64,000 bases of DNA from Bryobacter sp. (GTDB taxonomy: Bacteria; Acidobacteriota; Terriglobia; Bryobacterales; Bryobacteraceae). This document shows positions 27,252 through 36,503 of the stretch, piece after piece. The stretch covers positions 1 to 64,000 of the forward strand of contig JALHNI010000019.1 of the NCBI GenBank assembly GCA_022843605.1. The letters are read 5' to 3'. Within the stretch, counting starts at the first letter, position 1. Every line of letters starts with the position of its first letter. The notes under the pieces were generated by a model. It had not been told where the DNA came from. It ran no database searches and saw only the letters and a program-made list of their open reading frames with translations. Both the position numbers and the translations under genes were made by a program.

Positions 27252-28619
27252 CTAAGGGCGGCAGCCGCGCAGGACTTGGAGGCGGAAGTCCGTGAGAGAA
27301 ACGGTGCAGCCGAACGGCTCCAAGCTTCTGAGGTCCGGCTGCACGGGAGACTTGGCGCGGGCCAGTTGGATGCTCTGATCGCGATAGTGCAGCCGGAAGA
27401 GAAAGGTGAGGATCCAGTCGTCAGGATCGAAGGGATCGTCGACCACCAGAAGGTGGACGCCGGGCGGCAGCGAGGGCAACTGACGCTGTAGCTGCGCCAC
27501 GATCAAGCGCACTTTCGATTGCTCTGCGGCGACCCAGGCGTTGCCGTAGGGCTTGCGGAAGGAATGCAGGGGCACGAGGATGAAGGTGCACAAGAGGACG
27601 AGTACCCAGGCACTGCGCAAGGGGTGCTGGAGGAATCGCCGGCCCAGGAGGTCGATCAGACAGGCAGCCACGAGGGCGACGCCGAGGTAGGGGAGATAGA
27701 GGGCGTAGAAGCTACGGGGCGGGATGAGAAGCACGGGGATGGGCAGGATAAAGAAGATGGCGGCACCGACGCGGAGTGCAGGTTGCTTGAGAAAGTAGGC
27801 GGCCGCGGCGATGGCCGCCAGGATCGCGAGGCAAAGCCAGAGGGCGAGCTTGGCCTGGGCGTAGAACATCATCCCGAAGTAGTGCTCGAGATTCTGCAGG
27901 AGCAGCAGCCAACTCGGCCGGTAGCCGGACTCCGAGGCGAGAGCGTGCGGTCCCCAAATCCGGAACAGCAGAAACAGCGAGGCCAGAAAAGCGGTGAGGG
28001 TGAAGGTGCGGAAATCGCGCCGGCCCCGGGCGAAAACCGCGAATTCGTAGGCGAGAACAATGAGGGGCAGCCCCAGGGCAATCTCTTTCGAAGCTAGCGC
28101 CATCCAATAAAGGAAGCCGATCGATACCAGTTGGAGAGGCCGGAGGTTCCCTGCCCTGCGGCAGGCAACGTACTTCCAGAGTGCGGCAAAGACGAAGAAG
28201 AAGCAGAGGAGATCATAGATGGCGCCGGAACTGTAGTAGAGATCGGAGAGGTAGGCGTGATAGGCAAAGATGACGGTGGTGACGGCCATGATGGGAATCG
28301 ACTGGGAGAGGGCGTAGACGAAGCGTGCGGCGATGGCCAGGTTGACGGCGAGCAGACCCATGCACACGGCCCGGTAGGGCAAAGGGTCGAGGCCGACGGC
28401 GTCGAAGAGAGGACGGTAGAAGAGGGCTCCGGCAGGCCGGTATTGCGCTTCCCAGACGGCGAAGATACCGCGAATTAGAGTGCTCCAGGACTTAGTCCAG
28501 TAGCCGTGGAGATTCATCATTTCGTCGGGGAAAAGGCCGGAGAAGAGACCGTCGCCGGCAAAGAGGGCGAAGATCAGGAACGCGGGGAGGAGTGGGGAGT
28601 AAGTTCGGACAAATTGCAT
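27252..28619 (-). CDS. Polytopic membrane protein, glycosyltransferase-like
   Basis: A 455-residue inner-membrane protein with about ten hydrophobic helices and a short C-terminal soluble part (HLLVVDDPFDPDDWILTFLF). The first periplasmic loop carries acidic residues after the first helix (GLFPDEMMNLHGYW), and several loops have aromatic pairs (YHAYLSDLYYSSG). This layout recalls GT-C-type glycosyltransferases, but no diagnostic motif is definite. The start at 28619 removes a proline-rich extension (to 28673) that does not look like a signal; no Shine-Dalgarno site is obvious at either start. Confidence 0.7.
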   Translation of the reverse strand: MQFVRTYSPLLPAFLIFALFAGDGLFSGLFPDEMMNLHGYWTKSWSTLIRGIFAVWEAQYRPAGALFYRPLFDAVGLDPLPYRAVCMGLLAVNLAIAARFVYALSQSIPIMAVTTVIFAYHAYLSDLYYSSGAIYDLLCFFFVFAALWKYVACRRAGNLRPLQLVSIGFLYWMALASKEIALGLPLIVLAYEFAVFARGRRDFRTFTLTAFLASLFLLFRIWGPHALASESGYRPSWLLLLQNLEHYFGMMFYAQAKLALWLCLAILAAIAAAAYFLKQPALRVGAAIFFILPIPVLLIPPRSFYALYLPYLGVALVAACLIDLLGRRFLQHPLRSAWVLVLLCTFILVPLHSFRKPYGNAWVAAEQSKVRLIVAQLQRQLPSLPPGVHLLVVDDPFDPDDWILTFLFRLHYRDQSIQLARAKSPVQPDLRSLEPFGCTVSLTDFRLQVLRGCRP

Positions 28620-28699
28620 CGGCGGAGGCGAGGGCGTGCAGGATGGCCGCACTACGTTGCTTGGCGCGGTCATCCTGGGCCGGAATGCGCTGGTTGCCG

Positions 28700-28903
28700 C
28701 TAGTCGTTCAAGATGAACGTGATCTTTAGCGTGACTCGATATTCCTTGACCTTCTTTTTCTCGATGACGACACTCTGGTCTTGCACCCAGGCGCCGGTGA
28801 CGTTGTCGAGGGTTTTGCAGGCGCGGGCAATGCCTAGCTCGACAGCGTCGTCAAAGCTCTTCTTCGAACTGGAAATGATTTCAGTAACTCGGGCTACGGA
28901 CAT
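28700..28903 (-). CDS. Dodecin family flavin-binding protein
   Basis: A 67-residue dodecin. The fold order is visible: SVARVTEIISSSKKSFDDAVE (strand-helix), the tryptophan in GAWVQDQSVV that stacks on flavin, and the closing strands KVKEYRVTLKITFIL. Dodecins form 12-subunit shells that store and buffer riboflavin, FMN or FAD in the cytoplasm. Length matches the family exactly. It stands between the membrane protein and rfbD on the same strand but has its own spacing (24 bp from rfbD). Confidence 0.95.
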   Translation of the reverse strand: MSVARVTEIISSSKKSFDDAVELGIARACKTLDNVTGAWVQDQSVVIEKKKVKEYRVTLKITFILND

Positions 28904-28927
28904 GGGTAAAACTCCTTCCCCTTGAGT

Positions 28928-29797
28928 CTAACGCCCTTCGAGGTAGGCGGCGACGAGTGACTCCAGATCCGGCATCGGGGCGAGCCCCAGCGATTGCATA
29001 CGCTCGTTCCGCAGGACCGAGTATTTCGGGCGGCGGGCTGGCGTGCGGAATTGGCGTTCATCAGCGGGTTGTAGATTGACGTCGAGTTTGGCGGCGCGGA
29101 AGATCAGGCGGGCGTAGTCGTAGAAGGTGACCGGTTGTTCGCCGCCTCCGTGGAAGACACCGGTTTGGCCCAAGTCGACCAAGTCGGCAGTGCGGGCGGC
29201 CAGCCAGGGCGCGGAGGTGGGCGATGCCGTCTGATCCTGCACGACGAGGAGGGGCTTGCCGGTGGTGCGCTGTTCTTCCGCCTTCTTGAGCATGGTTTCC
29301 AGGAAGTTGCCCCGCGGCGTGGCGCGCCCACCCGGCCCGAAGACGACGGCGGTGCGGATCACGAGCGCGTCGAGGTAGGCCTGGGCGTAGAGTTCACCTG
29401 CCAACTTGGAGACAGCGTAAGCGCCGAGAGGGTGAGTGGCATCGGTTTCGACATAGGGCGCACGCTTCAGGCCATCGAAAACGTAGTCGGTAGAGAAGTG
29501 AACGAATTTCGAGTCGAACTGCCGGCAGGCGACGGCCATGGCCTGGACGGCCAAGGCATTCACAGCGTAAGCACCTTGGGGGTCCTGCTCCGCCAGATCG
29601 ACCATATTGTAGGCCGCGGCGTTGAGGACAACGTCGGGTTGCGATTGCTCGATGGCGCGCCGAATCTGGGCGCCATCGGTGAGGTCTATCTGGCGGCGCG
29701 TGAAGGAATGCACCTGGCAACGGCGCGCCGAAAACTCGCGCACCAATTCGACGCCGAGTTGTCCCGCGGCGCCAAAGATCACAACGGACTTGGTCAT
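28928..29797 (-). CDS. rfbD: dTDP-4-dehydrorhamnose reductase
   Basis: A 289-residue short-chain reductase that completes dTDP-L-rhamnose synthesis. The NAD(P)-binding motif VVIFGAAGQLG is at the N-terminus; other blocks are NAAAYNMVDLAEQDP, FSTDYVFDG and the catalytic YxxxK in YAVSKLAGE. The C-terminal region carries GGGEQPVTFYDYARLIF. ATG 29797 is preferred to the TTG at 29806. The other rfb genes are not in the window. The DUF2007 gene lies 22 bp upstream on the same strand. Confidence 0.93.
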   Translation of the reverse strand: MTKSVVIFGAAGQLGVELVREFSARRCQVHSFTRRQIDLTDGAQIRRAIEQSQPDVVLNAAAYNMVDLAEQDPQGAYAVNALAVQAMAVACRQFDSKFVHFSTDYVFDGLKRAPYVETDATHPLGAYAVSKLAGELYAQAYLDALVIRTAVVFGPGGRATPRGNFLETMLKKAEEQRTTGKPLLVVQDQTASPTSAPWLAARTADLVDLGQTGVFHGGGEQPVTFYDYARLIFRAAKLDVNLQPADERQFRTPARRPKYSVLRNERMQSLGLAPMPDLESLVAAYLEGR

Positions 29798-29819
29798 TTG
29801 GCTCAACCCACAGGATAAC

Positions 29820-30269
29820 TTAGCCTTCGACCGGCCCCCCAGCCGCCTCTGCCTGCCGCGCCAGTTCCTCTTCTGAGATTTCGGTATTCAAGACGAGTTG
29901 TGCCTGCTCAAAGAAGCTCGCCGGGGTCATCAACTCCAGGCCCGCCAGCGGATCGCCGCCGGCCTTGCCCGGTGTAAGTTCGCCGACGAACAACGCGGGA
30001 ATGCCCTCATTCTCCAGCATGGTTCGGACAAAGCGTGCTTCATCCACCGTCTCGAATTTGCCTAGCGACACCAGGTCTTCCTTGCTGAGCGGCAGTGGGC
30101 CGGATTCGTCTACCTCGGGAGCCTTGCTCCAGGCAAGGCCACGCGAAGCCAGCTCGGCTTCATAGACGGCGCGCGCGCTATCCACCAAGTCGTCGGGGTT
30201 CACCTCCAACAGGGCCTGATCGGTTAAGGTCTCGACGCGCTTGCGCAGTTCTTCAATATTCAGTTCCAA
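29820..30269 (-). CDS. DUF2007-type putative signal-transducing protein
   Basis: A 149-residue acidic cytoplasmic protein. The N-terminal half is helical (LNIEELRKRVETLTDQAL). The C-terminal half looks like a DUF2007 fold: KFETVDEARFVRTMLENEGI, a beta hairpin with FVGEL and a final segment ASFFEQAQLVL. DUF2007 proteins are small alpha/beta domains, sometimes called putative signal transducing proteins, with no confirmed biochemistry. It precedes rfbD and may share its transcript. Confidence 0.75.
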   Translation of the reverse strand: MELNIEELRKRVETLTDQALLEVNPDDLVDSARAVYEAELASRGLAWSKAPEVDESGPLPLSKEDLVSLGKFETVDEARFVRTMLENEGIPALFVGELTPGKAGGDPLAGLELMTPASFFEQAQLVLNTEISEEELARQAEAAGGPVEG

Positions 30270-30394
30270 CTTGAAGTCTCTCCTCCCAACACCCTACCGC
30301 AGAGGAACGAATTCGTCTAGCGGAATCAACGACCTACGGCTTAATTCGAAACCGGGTATTGAATCAGGGTAGAGACCTGAATTGAGATTTCACT

Positions 30395-31798
30395 TTAAGG
30401 GTGGCAAGCACGATAGTTAGCGGTCGCGGCATTCTCCGCATCGTAGACGGGGCGGGAGGCCTGATCCGCCAGGAACAGCGCTCCGGTGCCCAACATGCGC
30501 ACGACTTTGGCCATGTTGTCGTAGTCGAGCTTCTGCCATTCGTCGCCCAACTGGTGGTAGTCCGGGAAGGCGTAGGTCACGCTGACGGTGTGGGCGACGA
30601 CGCATTTTTCGGCGAAGGGTAGATTGTCGCTGGCCCCGAAGAACTGGTCACTGGCCTTCTCGTGCTTCACCAGCCGCACGCCGGTAAGCGCACCCGCCGC
30701 GGCCAAAGCCGTCTTGACGTCCGAAAAATCGAAGCCGGTCATGTTCACCATGTCGAGGTTGGCGCCTTCGCTGGAATCGGTGCGTCCGAGTTGTTCGAAG
30801 TTCAAGTCGGCGATGGTTTGGGAGAGGGGCACCAGGGGATGCAGGGTGTAGTGGCGGGCACCGAGCAGGCCCTTCTCCTCAGCAAAAAATGTCAGAAACA
30901 GAATGCTGCGGCGCGGACGCGTCGGGAGCTTCGCGAGGGACGCCGCCACTTCCAGCACGCCGGCGACACCGCTGGCATTATCGTTGGCGCCGTTAAAGAC
31001 GACGTCCTTGCCTGAGGCGGCGAGCCCCAGATGGTCATAGTGGGCACTGACGATGAGCACCTGGTCCTTCAGGTCAGTTCCTTCCAGTAGCCCGGCGACG
31101 TTGCGCATCCTGGCGGGCGTCTCGATCGCGGCGGCCAGCTTCAGCGTGAGTTTAGCCTCGGTAAGCGTGGCGAGTTCCGGCTTGCGCACGACGACGATGG
31201 GCAGCAAGGGGGTGTCCGCCGGGGAGCGGAGGGTCGCGCCGCCGCGCGAGGGGGGCACGGCGCCTTCGGCGATGAAGATGGCGGCGGCGGGAGAAAGCTT
31301 CAGTAAGCGCCGGCGGAGGGCGCCGAAGCGCTGCCCGACGGTGCGATCGATGGGCGGAAGGCCGATCAGCAGCGCCTTGCCCCGGATGGCTTCATCCGGC
31401 GCAATGGCGGCTTCCTCCATGGACAGCTTCACGACGGCGACGCCCTCGAGAGAGGTGGCCGGCGCGGCATCCATCGTCACGTCGCTATAGGCGATGTCAT
31501 AGCGTTTACCGGCGGACTCCAGCGCCAGGACGAAGCCTTCCGGATTCACCTGGCTGCGCGTCCAATCGGCAGTCTGAAAGTAGCCGTCGTCGCCCATCGG
31601 CTTCAGACCGGTGGCCCGGAAGCGGGAAGCGATGTACTCGGCGGCGATATCCAGTCCTTTGCTTGGCGAGTTGCGGCCCTCCAATGCGTCGGAGGCCAAG
31701 AATGAGACGTGCGCGCGCAACGCATCGGCGGTGACCGCGCCGGGCGGGAGTTGCGCCTGCGCCACCATTGTCCAAGCTGCTAAACAGATCCGGTACAT
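30395..31798 (-). CDS. Secreted M28-family zinc aminopeptidase
   Basis: A 467-residue exported metallopeptidase. A short signal peptide (YRICLAAWTMVAQAQ) is followed by an N-terminal region and a PA-like insert, then the M28 catalytic core. The zinc ligands and catalytic acid are visible: SAHYDHLGLA, NGANDNASGVAGVLEVA, the tandem glutamates in FFAEEKGLLGARHY, and the C-terminal histidine in DYHQLGDEW. Its likely role is peptide degradation in the periplasm or outside the cell. ATG 31798 is 28 bp from the divergent yjbQ-like gene, so the two share a compact promoter region; the longer frame to 31861 runs into that gene. Confidence 0.92.
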   Translation of the reverse strand: MYRICLAAWTMVAQAQLPPGAVTADALRAHVSFLASDALEGRNSPSKGLDIAAEYIASRFRATGLKPMGDDGYFQTADWTRSQVNPEGFVLALESAGKRYDIAYSDVTMDAAPATSLEGVAVVKLSMEEAAIAPDEAIRGKALLIGLPPIDRTVGQRFGALRRRLLKLSPAAAIFIAEGAVPPSRGGATLRSPADTPLLPIVVVRKPELATLTEAKLTLKLAAAIETPARMRNVAGLLEGTDLKDQVLIVSAHYDHLGLAASGKDVVFNGANDNASGVAGVLEVAASLAKLPTRPRRSILFLTFFAEEKGLLGARHYTLHPLVPLSQTIADLNFEQLGRTDSSEGANLDMVNMTGFDFSDVKTALAAAGALTGVRLVKHEKASDQFFGASDNLPFAEKCVVAHTVSVTYAFPDYHQLGDEWQKLDYDNMAKVVRMLGTGALFLADQASRPVYDAENAATANYRACHP

Positions 31799-31826
31799 GA
31801 AATCAGCCTGCCATACTTGGAGCTGC

Positions 31827-32249
31827 ATGCAACAAGCCACGCACCGCCTGGAGGTTCGCACCCGCGGCCAAGGCCTCTACGACATCAGCCGCCAGATCGA
31901 GAGTTGGGTCGTCGAACAGCAGTTCCGCACCGGATTGCTGACCGTCTTTATTCAGCACACGTCGGCGTCGCTGACCATTCAGGAGAACGCCGACCCCGAC
32001 GTGATTCATGACCTGAACCAGCACTTTATCCGGCTGGTGCCCGAGGACAATCGCCTCTACCGCCATACGATTGAAGGCCCGGACGATATGCCCGCCCATA
32101 TTCGCGCCGCGCTGACGGACGTATCGCTGTCGATCCCGCTGGTAAATGGCGCCCTGGCCCTTGGAACATGGCAGGGCGTTTATGTTTTTGAGCATCGAAC
32201 CCATCCGCACACCCGCGGCGTGGTGCTGCACCTGCTTGGAGTAGAATGA
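31827..32249 (+). CDS. YjbQ family protein (secondary thiamine-phosphate synthase enzyme family)
   Basis: A 140-residue YjbQ/UPF0047 protein. Family blocks are clear: FIQHTSASLTIQENADPDV with the conserved histidine, a second histidine/aspartate pair in EGPDDMPAHIRAALT, and the C-terminal GTWQGVYVFEHR. The family name comes from weak thiamine-phosphate synthase activity in E. coli YjbQ; the true role is unsettled. GGAG six bases before ATG 31827 fixes the start. The next gene begins four bases after its stop, so the two are co-transcribed. Confidence 0.9.
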   Translation: MQQATHRLEVRTRGQGLYDISRQIESWVVEQQFRTGLLTVFIQHTSASLTIQENADPDVIHDLNQHFIRLVPEDNRLYRHTIEGPDDMPAHIRAALTDVSLSIPLVNGALALGTWQGVYVFEHRTHPHTRGVVLHLLGVE

Positions 32250-32253
32250 CGCT

Positions 32254-33180
32254 ATGACTGGCTCCCGCCGCGACTTCCTCTTTGCATCCGCCATGGCCTC
32301 GCTTGCGCCTCTGCACGCCGAGTCCCAAATGCCCACCCGGCTGCTGGGTTCAACCGGCGCCCGCGTCTCGGCGTTAGCGTTCGGCTGCGGCAGCCGCTTT
32401 CTGGCCTACAAGACGCCGGAAGCCGCCATTCCGGCTTTGCACAGGGCACTCGACCTCGGCGTGACCTACGTCGATACGGCGCAGGGTTACGGCAACGGAC
32501 TCAGCGAAAGCTGGGTGGGCGAGGCGCTCGTCGGCCGCCGGGACAAGGTGTTTCTGGTGACCAAAGTGGGCGCCCGCGATGCCGATGGCGCGGCGCGGAT
32601 GATCGAAGGGTCGCTCAAGCGGCTGAAGACCGACCACGTCGACCTGCTGCATATCCATTCGCTCACCAGCGCGCAGGATCTTGCGGAAGCGGAAGCCGGA
32701 GTGCTGAAGGTTCTCTACAAGCTGCGTGACCAGAAGGTGGCAAGGAATATCGGCATTACGTGCCATACGAATCCGGAAGTATTGAAGACGGCCCTCGAAC
32801 GGCACGACTTCAACTCGACGCAGATGGCGCTAAATGCCGGCCGCCTGGGCATGGTGGACGGAATGCCGCGCAGCTTTGAGCAGATTGCGCTGCCGGTGGC
32901 GTTGAAGAAGAAGATGGGCGTGACGGCGATGAAGGTCTTCGCGCAGGAGAAACTCCTGGGCGAGACGTCCATCGAGAATCTGGTTCGTTATTCGATGTCC
33001 CTGCCGGTGGCTTCAGCAGTTTGCGGCATGCCGAAGATGGAACACATCGAGCAGAACATCGCGATCGCGAAAGCGTTTCGGCCGATGCCGCGAATCGACA
33101 TGGACAAGCTCACCAATCAGATCTCCGAGCACAAGAAGTTGGCCATCGTAGACTTCTTTCACGATCACCAGGACGCCTAA
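32254..33180 (+). CDS. Tat-exported aldo/keto reductase
   Basis: A 308-residue aldo/keto reductase with an N-terminal twin-arginine signal (SRRDFLFASAMASL). The catalytic tetrad is visible: D and Y in YVDTAQGYGNG, K in FLVTKVG, H in LLHIHS. A helix near the C-terminus (SLPVASAVCGMPKMEHIEQN) fits the cofactor-binding end. Tat-directed reductases of this type are common in planctomycetes and acidobacteria; the substrate is unknown. If exported folded, it would carry its nicotinamide cofactor with it. Confidence 0.9.
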   Translation: MTGSRRDFLFASAMASLAPLHAESQMPTRLLGSTGARVSALAFGCGSRFLAYKTPEAAIPALHRALDLGVTYVDTAQGYGNGLSESWVGEALVGRRDKVFLVTKVGARDADGAARMIEGSLKRLKTDHVDLLHIHSLTSAQDLAEAEAGVLKVLYKLRDQKVARNIGITCHTNPEVLKTALERHDFNSTQMALNAGRLGMVDGMPRSFEQIALPVALKKKMGVTAMKVFAQEKLLGETSIENLVRYSMSLPVASAVCGMPKMEHIEQNIAIAKAFRPMPRIDMDKLTNQISEHKKLAIVDFFHDHQDA

Positions 33181-33341
33181 GTGGTTCGGGCGATCACCCG
33201 AATGTGCTCCAAGATGTAGTCGGCCACCAGAAACCCATGCACCTAAAGGGAGTTCTGGAGAGTTACTCCTCGAATCGCTTCCCAAGCAAGTGCCGCCGTC
33301 CATTAGCTGCTGCCGCTAACGTTTAGCGAGAAGCAAACTTG

Positions 33342-36300
33342 TCAGAACTGCAGCTTCAAGGCCAACTGTATCGAACGAGGCCCGCCCACCTGAAAGAGCG
33401 GATTCAGCCCGCCCAATCCGGTACCGAGGATCTGTGTGGATCGGCCAAAGTTGTTGTTCGTGAGCACGCCAGTGGGATTGGCGAAGTTCGGGGTATTTAA
33501 AAGATTGAAGGCGTCGGCGCGGAAATCGAGGTTTAGGCCTTCAAGGATGCGGAACTTGCGCCGCAGCGAGAGGTCGATCTGCTGAAGTCCGAAGCCGCGT
33601 AGCGTTCCGCGGCCGAGGGTCCCCTGGCGAGCCTGGGCCAATGGCGTGTTGCCGTCGAAAGCGGCGGGATTGAAACGCTTGCCCCCCGGGAACGCATCGC
33701 TGTAGAGGTAGAGCGGCACACCGGGAACGACATCGGGGCGTGCGACGTTGGTGAGGCCCAGGCCAAGCGGGTCACGCCCGGTAACGACGGTTACGGGCGA
33801 GGCAGTCCGCAAGCGGACGACGGAATCGAAGGCAAAGCCGCCCAAGACGGCGCGCGCGACACGATTGCCGGTTGGGACCGGGATCTCGTAGCTGGCCGAC
33901 CCCGTGAAGACGTGACGGAAGTCAAAGGAAGACGGACCACGGTCAGAGGCGGCGCCTAACCGCGAGACGGGAGCCTGAAGGTTGGTAATGGATTCATCCG
34001 AGGCCGTATCGAGTGACTTCGACCAGGTGTAAGAGACGAGGGCTTGCAGGCCACGAGTCATGCGGCGTTTGAACTGGGTCTGAAGCGAGTTGTAGTCGGA
34101 GTAGCCCTGATTGTTCACGAAGTCAACCCGGGTAAAGTTCGGATTCTGGAGCACTTGGGGACGCAAGCTCTCCACGCGGGCGAGCCTTCGGGCCGCGGCG
34201 CCGACATAGGATATTGAGAACGAATTGGCATTGCCAATCGGCTGCTCAATGGCGAGGCTGTATTGCAACGTGTAGGGAAGTTTGTAGCCGTCGGCGTAGG
34301 CAAACAGACGGGGGTAAGGCGGGTTCGGATTGAGTGCCCCGGCTTCGCCGAAGAGAGCGGGATCGGTGATGGAGACGTTGGAAAGCAGTCGGCTGCGCGA
34401 GTACGGATAGTTACTCGGGGTGAATGCGGTACCGGTGAAAGCGTAGCCGAGGTCATAGAAGACGCCAAAGCCGCCACGAATGACCGTACCCCGATGACGG
34501 AATGGCTGATAAGCGATACCGATGCGAGGAGCAAAGTTGCGATAAGTGGTCTCGTAGAGTTTGGAGCCGGCGGACGCCAACTGCGTGGTTGAGGGGCTGG
34601 CCAGACCAGTAACAGTAAGGGGAGGATTTCCGTTTGCCTCCGACGGAGCGGGATTCACCTCCCAACGCATACCGTAAGTCAAAGTAAAGCGGGGAGCGAT
34701 GCGCCAGGCGTCCTGCATAAAGAGAGAACTATTGTGGTAACGCGGTTCAAGGAAGGTATCCACCTGCCGGACTTCAGCCGTGGGAATCACCCCGGTAACT
34801 AACTGGGTAATCGTGGGAACCGTAAGTACCTTCGAATAAAGCCGGCCGCCGATGGAAGGCGCAAGCCGGCGATAGTCGAAGCCAAACTTGAAGGAATGGC
34901 GGCCAACATTCCAGCTCAAGGTGTCGACGAGATTGAACTGCTTCTGGGTATTGGCGCTGAAGGTCCCCGGGCTGATGGTGTTCTCGTCGCCGGCGCCGAT
35001 GGTGAGATAGTACAGCGAAGTCTCCGGGTTCGCGAAGGCCGGAAACAGGAGATCGTTGGTAAGCACTTTCGCGCCACCGAACGTGTCTTGCTTATAGATT
35101 TGCGCCGCGTAAGATTCGCTCCAGTTGAAACGTACATCATTGCTGATGGCCGTGTTGAGCAGAGTAGTTGCGCCAAGCGTGAGAGTTTTCGTCCGTCCAG
35201 GCAAGGTGGCGACGAAGCTCGGCGTCACAAAGCGGCCCCGTTCGCGGCTTTCAGAAGGAGCGTAGTTATAGCGGCCGAAGAGAGTCACTCGTGAGGAGAG
35301 ACTGTGATCGATCCGGAAGCTGGTGGCATCCAGGTTGGAGGGATTGGAGAAGCTGGTGATATAGGGGGTCTCAGCGGGAGACGCCGCTAGCGGCGGGGCG
35401 ACAGGAAGCGGATAGGCCTCCAGCAGGCTCTTAATGACGCCCGTGGCGCTTTCCCTGGCGGCCAAAGACGGTACGCGGGAGGGCACGGAGATCACCGGCT
35501 GGATCAGCCGCAGTCCTTCGTACGAAACGAAGAAAAATGTCCGATTTCGGCCATCATAGACCTTCGGAAGGCGCACCGGCCCGCCGACGGTGAAGCCGAA
35601 ATCATTCTGGCGAAGGGCCGGGCGGTTCAAGCCATTGAAGTTACCGAACCAACTATTGGCGTCTAACTTATCGTTGCGAAGATAGTCGAATGCTGATCCG
35701 TGGAGGGTATTTGTACCGGATCTGGTGACAATCGCCAGCTGTGCGCCAGGTTGCCGCCCGTATTCCGGAGCGTAAGTGGACGTTTGGATCGTAAACTCCT
35801 GCACCGCGTCGACCGACGCCAGGGCACTGGTGCTGCCTTGAGCGGAGAACGACGGAACGCCGCCGCCAGCGCCTTCGTAGGGCGTGGTGGCGAAGGGCAG
35901 ACCAAAATTCGCACCGACGCCGTCCACTGTGAAGTAATTGGTGCCGGTGCGCTGGCCGTTTACCGAAAACTGACCGGCGTCGACCAATCCCGAAGGGGCC
36001 AGAACGACGCCGGGCGAGAGGTTGATCATCGTCTGAAAGCTGCGGCCATTCAATGGCTGGTTCTCGATGAACCCGCGGTCCACGACCGTCGCCACGGCCG
36101 GCGATTCGCTGACCAGGGACGCAGCCGCGATGACGGTAACGTTGTCGCCTTGCGCGGCGACCTTCAGCTTGATCTGGAGCGAGCTTTGGTCGTTCGCATT
36201 GATCGTCAATTCTGTAAACCGGGCCTTAGTAAAGCCAGTCTTTTCCACGGAGAGTTCGTAGATGCTGGGGGGGAGCTGATTCAGCACAAAGGCACCGGCA

Positions 36301-36503
36301 TTGTCCGACGCGATCTGTCTCTCGGTTCCGCGCCTGGAGTCGCGGAGAGTGATGGTTGCGGAGGTGACCATGGCCTCGCGCTCATCCTGAACGGTTCCGG
36401 ACAAAGTCGCCGTTGACGCTTGCGCGGAGGCGAATCCGCGGCTGAGAGACATGAACAGAAGCACCGAGGCAATCTGAAGACGATGTCGATTCTGATAACT
36501 CAC
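33342..36503 (-). CDS. TonB-dependent receptor with carboxypeptidase-regulatory domain
   Basis: A 1053-residue outer-membrane protein. A signal peptide (about 1-28) precedes a carboxypeptidase-regulatory-like domain (ATLSGTVQDEREAMVTSATI, about 31-115). A plug region follows (PLNGRSFQTMINLSPGV, GTNYFTVDGV) and then a long beta barrel ending in the aromatic sorting signal LALKLQF. This is the large acidobacterial receptor type thought to import oligomeric substrates. The GTG start overlaps the TGA of the upstream sialidase-like gene (GTGA), so synthesis is coupled. The pairing suggests a receptor for a product released or bound by that protein; the ligand is not known. Confidence 0.92.
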   Translation of the reverse strand: MSYQNRHRLQIASVLLFMSLSRGFASAQASTATLSGTVQDEREAMVTSATITLRDSRRGTERQIASDNAGAFVLNQLPPSIYELSVEKTGFTKARFTELTINANDQSSLQIKLKVAAQGDNVTVIAAASLVSESPAVATVVDRGFIENQPLNGRSFQTMINLSPGVVLAPSGLVDAGQFSVNGQRTGTNYFTVDGVGANFGLPFATTPYEGAGGGVPSFSAQGSTSALASVDAVQEFTIQTSTYAPEYGRQPGAQLAIVTRSGTNTLHGSAFDYLRNDKLDANSWFGNFNGLNRPALRQNDFGFTVGGPVRLPKVYDGRNRTFFFVSYEGLRLIQPVISVPSRVPSLAARESATGVIKSLLEAYPLPVAPPLAASPAETPYITSFSNPSNLDATSFRIDHSLSSRVTLFGRYNYAPSESRERGRFVTPSFVATLPGRTKTLTLGATTLLNTAISNDVRFNWSESYAAQIYKQDTFGGAKVLTNDLLFPAFANPETSLYYLTIGAGDENTISPGTFSANTQKQFNLVDTLSWNVGRHSFKFGFDYRRLAPSIGGRLYSKVLTVPTITQLVTGVIPTAEVRQVDTFLEPRYHNSSLFMQDAWRIAPRFTLTYGMRWEVNPAPSEANGNPPLTVTGLASPSTTQLASAGSKLYETTYRNFAPRIGIAYQPFRHRGTVIRGGFGVFYDLGYAFTGTAFTPSNYPYSRSRLLSNVSITDPALFGEAGALNPNPPYPRLFAYADGYKLPYTLQYSLAIEQPIGNANSFSISYVGAAARRLARVESLRPQVLQNPNFTRVDFVNNQGYSDYNSLQTQFKRRMTRGLQALVSYTWSKSLDTASDESITNLQAPVSRLGAASDRGPSSFDFRHVFTGSASYEIPVPTGNRVARAVLGGFAFDSVVRLRTASPVTVVTGRDPLGLGLTNVARPDVVPGVPLYLYSDAFPGGKRFNPAAFDGNTPLAQARQGTLGRGTLRGFGLQQIDLSLRRKFRILEGLNLDFRADAFNLLNTPNFANPTGVLTNNNFGRSTQILGTGLGGLNPLFQVGGPRSIQLALKLQF

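Noticed and set aside
33430-33470. AAC-AAC-AAC run (minus strand) as a possible DGR template repeat
   Set aside because: It encodes a TNNNFGRS turn inside the TonB receptor barrel, and the flanks do not match the conserved anchors of the variable repeats.
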